The notes beneath the pieces are model-generated. The model saw only the letters and a list, made by a program, of their open reading frames with translations. It had not been told where the DNA came from and searched no databases. The translations under genes were made by a program, and so were the position numbers. Of a DNA stretch of 64,000 nt, positions 38,257 to 46,956 are shown piece by piece (within the stretch, counting starts at the first letter, position 1; each line of letters starts with the position of its first letter). This stretch comes from Pandoraea aquatica (GTDB lineage Bacteria; Pseudomonadota; Gammaproteobacteria; Burkholderiales; Burkholderiaceae): the NCBI RefSeq assembly GCF_902459565.1, contig NZ_CABPSN010000002.1, positions 434,001 through 498,000 of the forward strand. Reading direction: 5' to 3'.

Positions 38257-38386
38257 GCCGCGCAGTCTAGCATCGCCCGCGCGCCACTCGCAAATCGACG
38301 TGCGGCACACCATCGGTTACATCGACTGTCGACGACGGCAATTCAGACGGCCACCCACACTGACGCCAACGGCCACGTCGACCGTT

Positions 38387-38791
38387 TCAATGCTCGAACA
38401 GATGGAACGTCTCGAAGTGCGTGCGCCGTCTGGACAGCGCGACGAGGTTGACGACGCACACCAGCGCAACGAGCACGAACAGCGGTGCGGAGACCTCGAT
38501 GGTGTCGCGCGCGAGCAGCGAGATGAGCGTGAGCGCGACCATGAGCGTCAGCAGCACGCGATGCAGCCACGCGGCGAGCTTCAGGTGTCGCTCGGACTGT
38601 GCGACGAGCACGACCAGCGAGACGTAAAACGGGGCCGCAATGACGCCGAGCACGCACAGGGCGAGCAGCACGCCCAGCACACTGGTCAGCATTTCGTGCC
38701 CGTCGGCGGCGCTCGATTGCACGCCCACAACGGTGGCCGCCGCCAGGTAGAGCAGCATCAGTCCATCCAGAACGATCGCGAGTCGGTTCAT
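38387..38791 (-). CDS. small integral membrane protein
   Basis: 134 aa with four hydrophobic helices (about 2-22, 35-60, 70-92, 98-118) and a polar tail ending THFETFHLFEH. No family recognised. GGAGAGATGTC precedes ATG 38791. It lies 130 bases upstream of the copper cluster on the same strand but need not belong to it. Confidence 0.65.
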   Translation of the reverse strand: MNRLAIVLDGLMLLYLAAATVVGVQSSAADGHEMLTSVLGVLLALCVLGVIAAPFYVSLVVLVAQSERHLKLAAWLHRVLLTLMVALTLISLLARDTIEVSAPLFVLVALVCVVNLVALSRRRTHFETFHLFEH

Positions 38792-39000
38792 GACATCTCT
38801 CCGGCGTAAAAGAGTGCGGAGGTACAAAGGTGCGCAGGCTTAGCGCCCCGCGCAGTCAAATCGTCCGAGTCATTTGAAAAATGAGATGAAGAAGTGAGCC
38901 GCCGTCCCGCCGGTGTCATGAATCGGTCACCGGCGGCAGGCCAGACTAGCTGCGGATCACGATATTTCTGTGACAGCGGCCGACAACGCGAGTGCCGTCG

Positions 39001-39402
39001 TCAGCGCGGCGGTGCCGGCGTGGCCGAGGGGCGAGGTCGGCCGTCCGTTTGCAGCGCCTCGGGGAGCATCAGACCCAGCCAGATGGCCGCAGCGTCGACT
39101 TCGGCCGGATCCGAGGCCACCTGTACGCGGTAGATCGCGACGTTGCCGCAATCGTCCCCGCAAAACAGATCGCGCTCCAGATCGGCGATGACGTCGAGCC
39201 GTTGCTGAACACGGTAGAAGCCGAGCGGCGTGAGATCCTGCACCAGCGCAGCAAGCGTTTCGGGATAGAGAAACAGACGCGACGGCCAGTGGCCGTGACG
39301 GTGGCGAAATTTACCGAGCGCACCCAGCACGTGCGCGAGCGTGCCACCATGACCGCGAACGAAGTCGATCAGGTGCGGTGTGCCGTAACCCTTGGTGTAC
39401 AC
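39001..39402 (-). CDS. hypothetical protein, start uncertain
   Basis: About 133 aa. The part GTPHLIDFVRGHGGTLAHVL through LERDLFCGDDCGNVAIYRV looks like a real folded domain with mixed alpha/beta pattern; I do not recognise it. GTG 39402 is preceded by GGAGCG at good distance and starts right before this part. The open frame reaches 39630, but the extra residues are Arg-rich and lack that character. A structured leader lies upstream. Function unknown. Confidence 0.5.
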   Translation of the reverse strand: MYTKGYGTPHLIDFVRGHGGTLAHVLGALGKFRHRHGHWPSRLFLYPETLAALVQDLTPLGFYRVQQRLDVIADLERDLFCGDDCGNVAIYRVQVASDPAEVDAAAIWLGLMLPEALQTDGRPRPSATPAPPR

Positions 39403-39965
39403 AAACGCTCCGTTGACTTCCCGAAGGTGAGTGCCCGGTAAATATTGGTCTTGTGATTCGATAGTTGCAGACCGGCACGCGCGGCGAAATCCGCACTTTC
39501 GCTTAGTCCATCGGCATGAGGGCAGCGCAGAAGTGTCGGCACAAATGGAAACCGGCGGGCTAAGCCGCCGGTTGAGGCCCCGTCGGGGCATCGCCAGCCG
39601 CGTGTACCGGCGCGGCATGGTATGGGCCAAGGAGACTTGGCACCGAGGGGCATTGCCGTCATGCTTCGGACCACCATCGGTCCCCGGCCGTGCCTATGCA
39701 GTTTGACTGCGCTTTGAGTATAGGACGCGTGCGCCATACGCCAATCGGCTTTTTGGATGAGCGCACGGTTGACCCACGATGCGAACTATCAGGCACTTCC
39801 GGACTCGAAATGGCGCACGTTTTCCCTTGTGACCGTGGTTTCGTCCGCGCGCACTTTGCGTTCTAATGTCACCATTCCAGGCGATATCGAAAGTGGTCCG
39901 CGCCCGCATGACCCGGTCACCTCGGTCACCACTAATGCGCCGTACCACAGTCAAACATTCCAATA
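39403..39965. other. 563-base gap with two tandem hairpins
   Basis: Holds two stem-loops: AACCGGCGG/CCGCCGGTT around 39549-39573 and GCCCCG/CGGGGC around 39576-39590. Both are in the leader of the minus-strand hypothetical gene. The rest shows no gene I can support. The right end is the upstream region of the secreted protein gene. Confidence 0.4.
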
Positions 39966-40484
39966 ATGGCAACGAATTCTTTTCAACGATGGGCTTTGCT
40001 GGCAAGTCTGTGTGCTGCGCAGTCGGCCTTTGCTGCCGACCAGTGCGAAGGCATTCTGATGCTGGCCAAGAGCGCCCAAACCGGCTTTGAAGACGTGTCG
40101 GGACCGCTAGTGGCCAAGAGCGAGCGCGGTGAGAGCTATCAGGCGACGTATTCGGTGCCCGGTGGCGATTGCAAGGTGTTTCGCGCGACTGGACTGGCAC
40201 CGACCTACGAGTGCATCTGGGATTACCAGAAGATCACGCCGATGGATTTGCGTAATCAGGCGCAGAAGTTCGCGACCGACGTGGCCCGCTGCACGCGCGG
40301 TGTGACGACAATGCGCACCACCACGACGAACCCGGCCGGGCTGCCCGCCGAATGGCAGAGCGCGAGCCGGAAGTACGCACGTCCGGTCAATTTCACCATC
40401 ACAGCGCAGGATCTCGTGACGCCGCGCGGCGACCGCATGCGCGAGATTTCGCTGTCGGTGGAAAAGCAGATCGGCGACAAGTAA
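39966..40484 (+). CDS. secreted hypothetical protein with four cysteines
   Basis: 172 aa. Signal peptide ends LCAAQSAFA near residue 23. The mature part has four Cys (DQCEG, GDCKV, YECIW, ARCTRG), likely two disulfides, and a DYQKITPMDLRNQAQKFATD helix. No domain recognised. The ribosome site is poor. It stands alone on this strand. Confidence 0.7.
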   Translation: MATNSFQRWALLASLCAAQSAFAADQCEGILMLAKSAQTGFEDVSGPLVAKSERGESYQATYSVPGGDCKVFRATGLAPTYECIWDYQKITPMDLRNQAQKFATDVARCTRGVTTMRTTTTNPAGLPAEWQSASRKYARPVNFTITAQDLVTPRGDRMREISLSVEKQIGDK

Positions 40485-40765
40485 TTCGACACGCCGTCGC
40501 CCGCTCATCCATGCTGGGCTTGGGTTTGCGCTGAGTTTGCGTTGATCTGTCCGGCAAGCCGGAATCGCCCGAGTTTCGCGATGACATCCCGGTTACAAAC
40601 GGTTGCAGACCGCATCGCGTATTAACACTTTTTCGGTCGACGCTCATTCGACTGTCCCGGTAAAGTCACTCATGAGGTGTATGGCGCATTGGCAACCCGC
40701 CGATGCAGAACGCACCTCGTGCAACCGGCCCCACCGTAGCGGTCGGGAGATGTGGCTGAACCCAA

Positions 40766-41041
40766 ATGAGTGCGCGACTTCGCTGTTGTTTCCTGTTACT
40801 GCTGGTGTGTGCCTACCCTGCCTGGGCCGATGGCGGGCGTGGGCGCGAAATGCTGGACGTGAACAAGGCGTCGCTGCGCGAGGACATCAGCCGTTTCAAC
40901 GCGGACCGTGGGCGTGGGCAGGCCGCTTACCCGAACTGGGCGTCACCGGCCGAGCCCCGCGAGCGCCAGTACACGCCGCAGGGTGAGCCGCGCGGCCAGC
41001 GCGGCAATGAAGGCGGTGCACGCCGGGGACGTGGCTTCTAA
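40766..41041 (+). CDS. small secreted Arg/Gly-rich protein
   Basis: 91 aa. Signal peptide with LLLLVCAYPAWA, cut near residue 21. The mature part has MLDVNKASLREDISRFNADRG, then low-complexity Arg/Gly/Pro ending GARRGRGF. Family not recognised; the pattern is like small Burkholderiaceae exported peptides. The nearest ribosome-like GGGAG is about 15 bases away, so expression is uncertain. Confidence 0.55.
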   Translation: MSARLRCCFLLLLVCAYPAWADGGRGREMLDVNKASLREDISRFNADRGRGQAAYPNWASPAEPRERQYTPQGEPRGQRGNEGGARRGRGF

Positions 41042-41514
41042 GCGACCCCATGAGGCGCAGCCGAAGCGTCGCCAGTCTCGCCGCCAATCCTTGCGCACCA
41101 CCCCCGAACCCCTCCCCAGTCGTCCCCGATCTGCACCGAATGTTGCACATGTGCAACATTGGATGCGTTCTCCTCTCCCCAAAGACATCCGCCAGTCGCG
41201 CTTGAGCGACGCCCATGATTCGTGCTTCTCACGGCGAATGTGAGCGATTGCTAACCCCGCAATATACGCCTTATATCGATCCCGTTATACCAGGATTAAT
41301 TGTGGCGCGGATGGTCGTCCGAATTTTGTCTCCCCACCATTTCTCAGCCACTTCGTGTGGTGTTTTTTCCTTGCCGTTCCGGTCTTTCTGCGCACGGCGG
41401 GGCTGTGCGAGAATCACGGCCGTTTATCAGGGAGGCGCTTCTCGAAAGGGCGCCAGCAAGGTCCCGTGCAGGGCGGGAGCAGGCACACAAAATACATAAA
41501 CCAAGGAGAAGTCA
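41042..41514. other. 473-base porin upstream region
   Basis: No gene. It contains the 22-bp palindrome at 41139-41160 and an AT-rich stretch near 41260-41300 (GCAATATACGCCTTATATCG, GTTATACCAGGATTAATTG) that is the likely porin promoter area. A long untranslated leader is expected. Confidence 0.5.
41139..41160. promoter_or_regulatory. 22-bp perfect palindrome upstream of the porin
   Basis: The left arm AATGTTGCACA is followed directly by its exact reverse complement. The core GTTGC-N6-GCAAC and flanking bases match the shorter dyad at 3818-3833. Its size and symmetry suggest a dimeric regulator site. It is 355 bases before the porin start, so control of a distant promoter or of an unseen transcript is possible. 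Confidence 0.5.
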
Positions 41515-42564
41515 ATGAAGCGCAGTATGGCCAAGGGCATGGGTGGGGCACTCGTTCTGGGCGCGTGCATGGGGGCGGTGAGCGCACCGGCACTCGCACA
41601 ATCGAACGTCACGCTTTACGGTCAGGTCGACGCCTGGGTGGGCGCGGTCAAGAACCCGGGCGGCGACCGGGCATGGACGCAGGGTGGCGGCGGCATGTCG
41701 ACGTCGTACTGGGGCATGAAGGGTAACGAAGACCTCGGCGGCGGCCTGAAGGCTGTCTTCGTGCTGGAAGACTTCTTCCGTCCGCAGAACGGTCAGTACG
41801 GCCGCTTCCAGGGCGACTCGATGTTCTCGCGCAACGCCTACGTCGGCTTGCAGTCGGACACGGCCGGTACCGTCACGATCGGTCGTCTGACCACGTCGTA
41901 CTTCGTCTCGACGATTCTGTTCAACCCGTTCGTCGATTCGTACACCTTCAGCCCGATGGTGTTCCACACCTTCATCGGTCAGGCCGGTCAGGGCGTTGTG
42001 GGCGACTCCGGCTGGAGCAACGCCGTGATGTACACCACGCCGAACTTCAAGGGCCTGACGGGCGCAGTCTCGTACGCCTTCGGCAACAAGGCGGGCGAAA
42101 CCGGCCAGAACAAGTGGAGCGCCTCCGCGCTGTACTTCAACGGTCCGTTCGCCGCGACCGTCGCTTACCAGCAGGTCAAGTTCGACTCGGTGCCGGACGA
42201 CATGGCCGGCATCACGGGCTTTCGCAGCCAGCAAGCACTGCAACTGGGCGCGACGTACGACCTGCAAGTCGTGAAGTTCTTCGGTCAGTACCAGTACATC
42301 CGCAACAACATCACCGGCGGCGGTGTGTCGGAGAACGGTGGCCAGCTCGGCGTGTCGGTGCCGCTGGGCAATGGCAAGGTGCTCGCGTCGTACGCGTACA
42401 CGAAGAGCTCGGGCGCGAGCAACGTCAACCGCAAGACGTGGGCGTTGGGCTATGACTACAACCTGTCCAAGCGTACCGATATCTACGCCGCATACATGAA
42501 CGACAAGGTCAGCACGATGTCGGGCGGCGACACCTTCGGTGGTGGCATTCGCATGAAGTTCTGA
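41515..42564 (+). CDS. Gram-negative general porin (OmpC/Opp type)
   Basis: 349-aa outer-membrane trimeric porin. Signal peptide ends APALAQ near residue 28. The mature chain starts SNVTLYGQVDAWVG, the usual beginning of betaproteobacterial porins, has SRNAYVGLQSD and GTVTIGR, and ends with the outer-membrane signature GGGIRMKF with terminal Phe. It forms a channel for small solutes. AAGGAGAAGTCA precedes ATG 41515. A terminator follows. Confidence 0.95.
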   Translation: MKRSMAKGMGGALVLGACMGAVSAPALAQSNVTLYGQVDAWVGAVKNPGGDRAWTQGGGGMSTSYWGMKGNEDLGGGLKAVFVLEDFFRPQNGQYGRFQGDSMFSRNAYVGLQSDTAGTVTIGRLTTSYFVSTILFNPFVDSYTFSPMVFHTFIGQAGQGVVGDSGWSNAVMYTTPNFKGLTGAVSYAFGNKAGETGQNKWSASALYFNGPFAATVAYQQVKFDSVPDDMAGITGFRSQQALQLGATYDLQVVKFFGQYQYIRNNITGGGVSENGGQLGVSVPLGNGKVLASYAYTKSSGASNVNRKTWALGYDYNLSKRTDIYAAYMNDKVSTMSGGDTFGGGIRMKF

Positions 42565-42610
42565 TGCCACGACGCGCGCGCATCCCATGCGCGTGACGGT
42601 GGAATCAACG

Positions 42611-42645
42611 AAGGGGCAGACCGTGGGGTCTGCCCCTTTTTCTTT
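42611..42645 (+). terminator. rho-independent terminator of the porin gene
   Basis: AAGGGGCAGAC (42611-42621) pairs perfectly with GTCTGCCCCTT (42628-42638), followed by TTTCTTT. It is 47 bases after the porin stop. Confidence 0.9.
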
Positions 42646-42804
42646 GCGCGACGGCGATGTACAGGACGCGCCTTATCAATCGCGTTGGCCATTCCGCACA
42701 GCGGTTTCATGTGTCACCGATCCGACGTGTCCGCGCTATGATTTGTGCACCGCGCAAGACGGTATCCCACGCCACCTTTCAAGCACAAACGGAGCAGAGA
42801 CGAC

Positions 42805-43653
42805 ATGACGATTCAACACGTAGGCATCATTGGCGCTGGCACGATGGGTAACGGCATCGCACAGGCCTGTGCGGTGGCCGGACTGCCGGTGACGATGGTC
42901 GACATCAGCGACGCGGCCGTGCAAAAGGGCGTGGCGACGATCGCCGGCAGCCTCGACCGCCTCATCAAGAAAGACAAGCTCACCGCCGCCGACAAGGACG
43001 CCGCCCTCGCGCGCATCACGACGTCCACCGACTACGCTGCGCTGGGCACGGCCGACATCGTGATCGAAGCGGCCACCGAGAACTTCGACCTGAAGGTCAA
43101 GATTCTCAAGCAGCTCGAAGGGGCGGTGAAGGAGGGGGCGATCCTCGCGTCGAATACGTCGTCGATCTCGATCACGAAGCTGGCGGCCGTCGTCGCGAAC
43201 CCCGACCGCTTCATCGGCATGCACTTCTTCAACCCGGTGCCGCTCATGGCCCTCGTGGAGCTGATTCGCGGACTGCAAACGAGCGACGAGACGCATGCGC
43301 GCGTCGACGCGCTGGCGCGTCAACTGGGCAAGTCCCCGATCACGGTGAAGAACGCGCCGGGCTTCGTCGTCAACCGGATTCTGGTGCCGATGATCAACGA
43401 AGCGTTCTTCGTGCTCGCGGAGAATCTCGCGTCGCCGGAAGAAATCGACGAAGGCATGAAGCTCGGTTGCAATCATCCGATCGGCCCGCTCGCGTTGGCC
43501 GACATGATCGGTCTGGACGTCTGCCTGTCGGTGATGAACGTGTACTTCGAAGAGTTCGCGGACTCGAAGTATCGTCCGTGCCCGCTGCTCAAGGAGATGG
43601 TCGCGGCCGGCTATCTGGGACGCAAGACGGGACGTGGCGTCTACACGTATTAA
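42805..43653 (+). CDS. 3-hydroxybutyryl-CoA dehydrogenase
   Basis: 282-aa dehydrogenase that oxidises 3-hydroxyacyl-CoA with NAD(P). Rossmann motif HVGIIGAGTMGNGIAQACAV near the start; catalytic His in GMHFFNPVPLMALVE with the typical NPVP; then ITVKNAPGFVVNRILVPM and the helical C-terminal dimer domain ending GRKTGRGVYTY. Length and motifs match the single-domain HBDH/PaaH group. GGAGCAG precedes ATG 42805. Likely used in butyrate, phenylacetate or PHB metabolism; no pathway partners are adjacent. Confidence 0.94.
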   Translation: MTIQHVGIIGAGTMGNGIAQACAVAGLPVTMVDISDAAVQKGVATIAGSLDRLIKKDKLTAADKDAALARITTSTDYAALGTADIVIEAATENFDLKVKILKQLEGAVKEGAILASNTSSISITKLAAVVANPDRFIGMHFFNPVPLMALVELIRGLQTSDETHARVDALARQLGKSPITVKNAPGFVVNRILVPMINEAFFVLAENLASPEEIDEGMKLGCNHPIGPLALADMIGLDVCLSVMNVYFEEFADSKYRPCPLLKEMVAAGYLGRKTGRGVYTY

Positions 43654-43726
43654 GTGGTGAAGCCGGCGCGTGCAACGCGCGCCGGCCGATGCGATTGATG
43701 TGATCGATGTGACCGACTGGCGGCGC

Positions 43727-45637
43727 TTATGCGCCGTCCGCGCCCTTGTTCTCGTTCTCGCGCTCGTTGCCCAGCGGCGATTTTTGCCCATCGAGAGATG
43801 CTAGCGAACTCGACGAACCCCGTGCCCCCGACGTGCCCCCCGAACTCGACGTTCTCGACACCGTTCCGGCACTTCCCTGACTCGCCAGACTCCCCCTTCG
43901 ACTTGTCCCGGTGCGGCGCGGCCCGAGCGGGCGCGTGAGCGAGACGCGGTAGGCCTCGCCCGGCCGGTGCCCGACATCGGCAAAGGCCGCGTCGAGCACG
44001 CGCTGTGTCTCCTGCGGGTCTTTCGATAGCGCAAAGCCGACGGCTTTCACTCGGCTCCACGGATCGAGCAAAATCGTCGTGTCCTGCGCATTCATGATGA
44101 GTCCGGCGAAATTGTTGCCGGAAATGCCGTCGGCACCGGCGCCTTCGTATTCGACCGGTGTCGCAAGTTCGAGCGCGTCGATCAATTCTTCGGATTCCGT
44201 ATAAAGTACGAGCGCATGCGGCGAGCGCCCCTTGGGATGAACGGTAATCATGCGGATGCAATCGCCATGAACGCCGTTTTCGATCAGAAAGTGAAAAAGA
44301 ATTTCGGCGTTCTCCTGACAAAACGCTTCCGTGCCCAGATTCAGACGGTAATGGCTCGCCGTGATGACCGCGGCGAGTCGTTGCTGTTCGTAGAGCGGTG
44401 TGTCGGGTGGAATGTGCTGGAGGGCGGTGCGGATCGCCTCTCGATTCGGGATGATCGAGAAGTCGCGATATTGCCGGAGATCCGGTCGGTTGGAGCGCAG
44501 CAGCTTCAGACGCGACACGTCGTTGTAGGCCGAGAGAATAGCGTTCTGCGCATCGTCGTCTCGCAGATGACTGAGCACCGCATCGACCTCGTGACGATTC
44601 ATTGCGATGCTGTCGGGCGTCGTAACACGGCTGCTTCCGCAACCGCCGCCGCACAAGCGCAGTGCCTCATGCGCGACCCAAAGATCCAGGTGCGGGTCAT
44701 ACGTGACCGGCACCTGCGCCTTCGTGCGGCGCGGCGCATCCACGAGCCAATGGTCGGCGTTCGACGCCGGACTCGCGAGGTAGAAGCCGTTCTCGCCGCG
44801 CAGGTACTGCTGACCGTCGACGATCACCAATCGCTTAACACCACCGGACGGCAGGCGGTGTTTCGGGATGTGCTGTGCGTATCCCAGCAAATACGTTTGC
44901 TCGCCGGCGATGAACAAGTCGGGCGTCTCGCCGGACATGTCGCCAGGTGAAGCTTGTGGTGCGGGAGCGTCGACGTCGGCATGGTCGACCAAGCGTTCCA
45001 GATCGGTCGCAGCCACCTTTTTCTCGAGATCCTTCAAGGATTTCTCGGGCGATTCGATGTGGACGGAGGGCATCGGCGCGCGGGGCTTATCGACCGTCGT
45101 TTTCGCGATCTTCTTGCCCACCGTGCTCACTCGCGCGGGTCGCAGCGCACTGGCAAGGGGACGCGCCAGTACGCGAGGATCGGCGCGAACGGCGGTGTCG
45201 ATGCTGTCTGGCATTGGCTGCGCCTGCGACGCACAGCCGGGCGCATCGGTTTCCGCCGCATCATTGTCCTGGCAGCGACGTGGGGCTTTCGGCACGAAGG
45301 CGGCGACCGGGTCGACGCAGTTGACGGGCGTGATCAGGTTGGCGACGAGCATGAGCGCGAAAGCGGCCGGCCAGACGGTCTGCGTGGATGCGACAGGGGG
45401 GCTGTGTCGTGAGCGGCCCTGCATCGCGGGCGAATGGCTTTGCGAGGTGAGTGAAGTGCGGGAAGGGTATGACTGCGTCGCGAGACGTGCCTGAGCGAAC
45501 GCGGCGCTGAAGTGTCGTTCCGTCTGCACATGCCTGCCGGCGTCGGTGCGCGTCGACGCCTTGCGATGCTGGACGGCGTGCGGGAGGGGATAAGCGGGCG
45601 CGACGGAGGTGGCACGACGATACGAGGCATAAGGCAT
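43727..45637 (-). CDS. putative exported papain/transglutaminase-fold protein, paralogue A
   Basis: 636 aa, no named family recognised. Residues 1-87 are basic and Ser/His-rich; 88-107 are one hydrophobic segment (VWPAAFALMLVANLITPVNC), a long-type signal or anchor. Around 265-345 is a beta-rich module (YLRGENGFYLASP, QVPVTYDPHLDLW) ending in CGGGCGSSR. The C-terminal domain has FCQENAEILFHFL (Cys440), SPHALVLYTE (His474) and ILLDPWSRVKA (Asp525), a Cys-His-Asp order seen in papain-like toxins and transglutaminase folds. The tail is Ser/Gly-rich. It lacks the helical domain seen in the other two paralogues. CGGAGACG precedes ATG 45637. Enzyme role is inference. Confidence 0.7.
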   Translation of the reverse strand: MPYASYRRATSVAPAYPLPHAVQHRKASTRTDAGRHVQTERHFSAAFAQARLATQSYPSRTSLTSQSHSPAMQGRSRHSPPVASTQTVWPAAFALMLVANLITPVNCVDPVAAFVPKAPRRCQDNDAAETDAPGCASQAQPMPDSIDTAVRADPRVLARPLASALRPARVSTVGKKIAKTTVDKPRAPMPSVHIESPEKSLKDLEKKVAATDLERLVDHADVDAPAPQASPGDMSGETPDLFIAGEQTYLLGYAQHIPKHRLPSGGVKRLVIVDGQQYLRGENGFYLASPASNADHWLVDAPRRTKAQVPVTYDPHLDLWVAHEALRLCGGGCGSSRVTTPDSIAMNRHEVDAVLSHLRDDDAQNAILSAYNDVSRLKLLRSNRPDLRQYRDFSIIPNREAIRTALQHIPPDTPLYEQQRLAAVITASHYRLNLGTEAFCQENAEILFHFLIENGVHGDCIRMITVHPKGRSPHALVLYTESEELIDALELATPVEYEGAGADGISGNNFAGLIMNAQDTTILLDPWSRVKAVGFALSKDPQETQRVLDAAFADVGHRPGEAYRVSLTRPLGPRRTGTSRRGSLASQGSAGTVSRTSSSGGTSGARGSSSSLASLDGQKSPLGNERENENKGADGA

Positions 45638-45676
45638 AGCAACGTCTCCGAAGATAGGGATGAGGCGAGCGATGTG

Positions 45677-46924
45677 TCAGTCGGCTTGTGACGCGGGTTC
45701 GGACGATTCATTTCCCGGCGGTTCGGGATCCCTCGGTACGGAAGCGCGACGCTGTCCTGCCGCAGGCCGGATCGACGCGCTCAGGCGAGGGCTTGAGGAG
45801 GACAGCGAGCTGCGCGAGGTGCCCGAACTCGTGCCGGAACTGCCGGAACTCCCCAGACTGGACTGACTGCCGGGCGAGCTTCGGCGCGAGGCAAGCGGCC
45901 GGGTGATCGATACCGTGTAGGGACTGCCGTTGCGATGGCCGATGTCCGCGAAAGCCACGTCCAGAATGTCGACGACGTCTTGCGGATCGTTGGCCCATAC
46001 GAACGAGACAGCCTTGTTGCGGCTCCACGGATCGAGCAGCAGCGTCGTGTCGCGGGTCATGTAGGCCGCCCACGCGAACTGTCCCGACGAGAGGCCGTCC
46101 GGACGCAGGCTCTCGCGAAGGCGAGGCGTCGATGCGTCGAGCATGTCGATGAAACGATGCGACTCCGTAAAGAGCACCATGACGTGCGGCGAACGGTTCC
46201 TCGGTTGGACGGTAATCATGCGAAGCTGGTCGCTGCTCACGCCGTCCTGAAGCAGGAAGTGAAAGAGAATTTCGGCGTTTTCCTGACAGAACGCCTCGGC
46301 AAACGGATGGGAGTAGTAGTACCGTGCCGTGGCTTCGGCGACCAGACTTTGCTGTTTGACGAGTGGCAACTGAGGGTCGATGTCACGCATCGCCACGCGC
46401 AGGGCGGCGCGGTGATCGATGATCGAGTTGTCGCGCAATGCGCGCAGATCGGGGCGGTTGGAGCGCGTCAGATGCAGGCGACTCAGGTCCGCGAAGGCGT
46501 TGTGAATGGCTTCCTGTGCGCCCTCATCGGTCACGTGCATGGTGGCGGAGAAGATGCTGTCGAAACTCGTGGCGATGCTGTCGGGGCTGATGGGACGGCT
46601 CGGCCCGCAACCGCCGCCGCATGCGCGTAGCGGCTCGTGCGCACGCCATTGATCGGTCACTGGATCGTAAGTCACCGGCACCTGCGCCCGCGTTTGACGC
46701 GGCGCGTCGATGAGCCAGTGATCGCCGCTGAGGCCCTGCGATATGCGGTAGTAGCCCGCTTCGCCGCGCAGGTAGCGATGGCCGCCGACGAAGACAAGAC
46801 GCGTCGCTTTGTCCGTGGGCAACTCCGCCTGCGTGAACGTCTGCTCGTAGCCGTCTAGATGGTCGAACTCGCCTCGGATGGCGAAGCGGCTCGTCGGCCT
46901 CTCTGCGACCAGATTGTCCGGCAA
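45677..46924 (-). CDS. paralogue B, C-terminal part of a frameshifted gene
   Basis: 415 codons from TTG 46924, but the frame is open further upstream to about 47090 and encodes a Pro/Ala-rich linker there. It has the beta module (YLRGEAGYYRISQ, QVPVTYDPVTDQW), CGGGCGPSR, and the enzyme-like domain with FCQENAEILFHFL (Cys213), SPHVMVLFTE (His247) and LLLDPWSRNKA (Asp298), same spacing as in A and C. The Ser-rich tail follows. No good ribosome site is seen at 46924. The N-terminal part lies in the next frame (46957-48099), so this is most likely one broken gene. Confidence 0.65.
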   Translation of the reverse strand: MPDNLVAERPTSRFAIRGEFDHLDGYEQTFTQAELPTDKATRLVFVGGHRYLRGEAGYYRISQGLSGDHWLIDAPRQTRAQVPVTYDPVTDQWRAHEPLRACGGGCGPSRPISPDSIATSFDSIFSATMHVTDEGAQEAIHNAFADLSRLHLTRSNRPDLRALRDNSIIDHRAALRVAMRDIDPQLPLVKQQSLVAEATARYYYSHPFAEAFCQENAEILFHFLLQDGVSSDQLRMITVQPRNRSPHVMVLFTESHRFIDMLDASTPRLRESLRPDGLSSGQFAWAAYMTRDTTLLLDPWSRNKAVSFVWANDPQDVVDILDVAFADIGHRNGSPYTVSITRPLASRRSSPGSQSSLGSSGSSGTSSGTSRSSLSSSSPRLSASIRPAAGQRRASVPRDPEPPGNESSEPASQAD

Positions 46925-46956
46925 CTCGACGGCCCCGATGCGCTCGTCTTTCGGGG

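Noticed and set aside
38907..38936. Nine-base hairpin downstream of the hypothetical gene at 39 kb
   Set aside because: No T-tract and a 12-base loop; may only reflect GC-rich sequence.
43662..43686. GC-rich hairpin between the dehydrogenase and paralogue A
   Set aside because: A good 9-bp stem, but no T-tract on either strand, so I do not call it a terminator with confidence.
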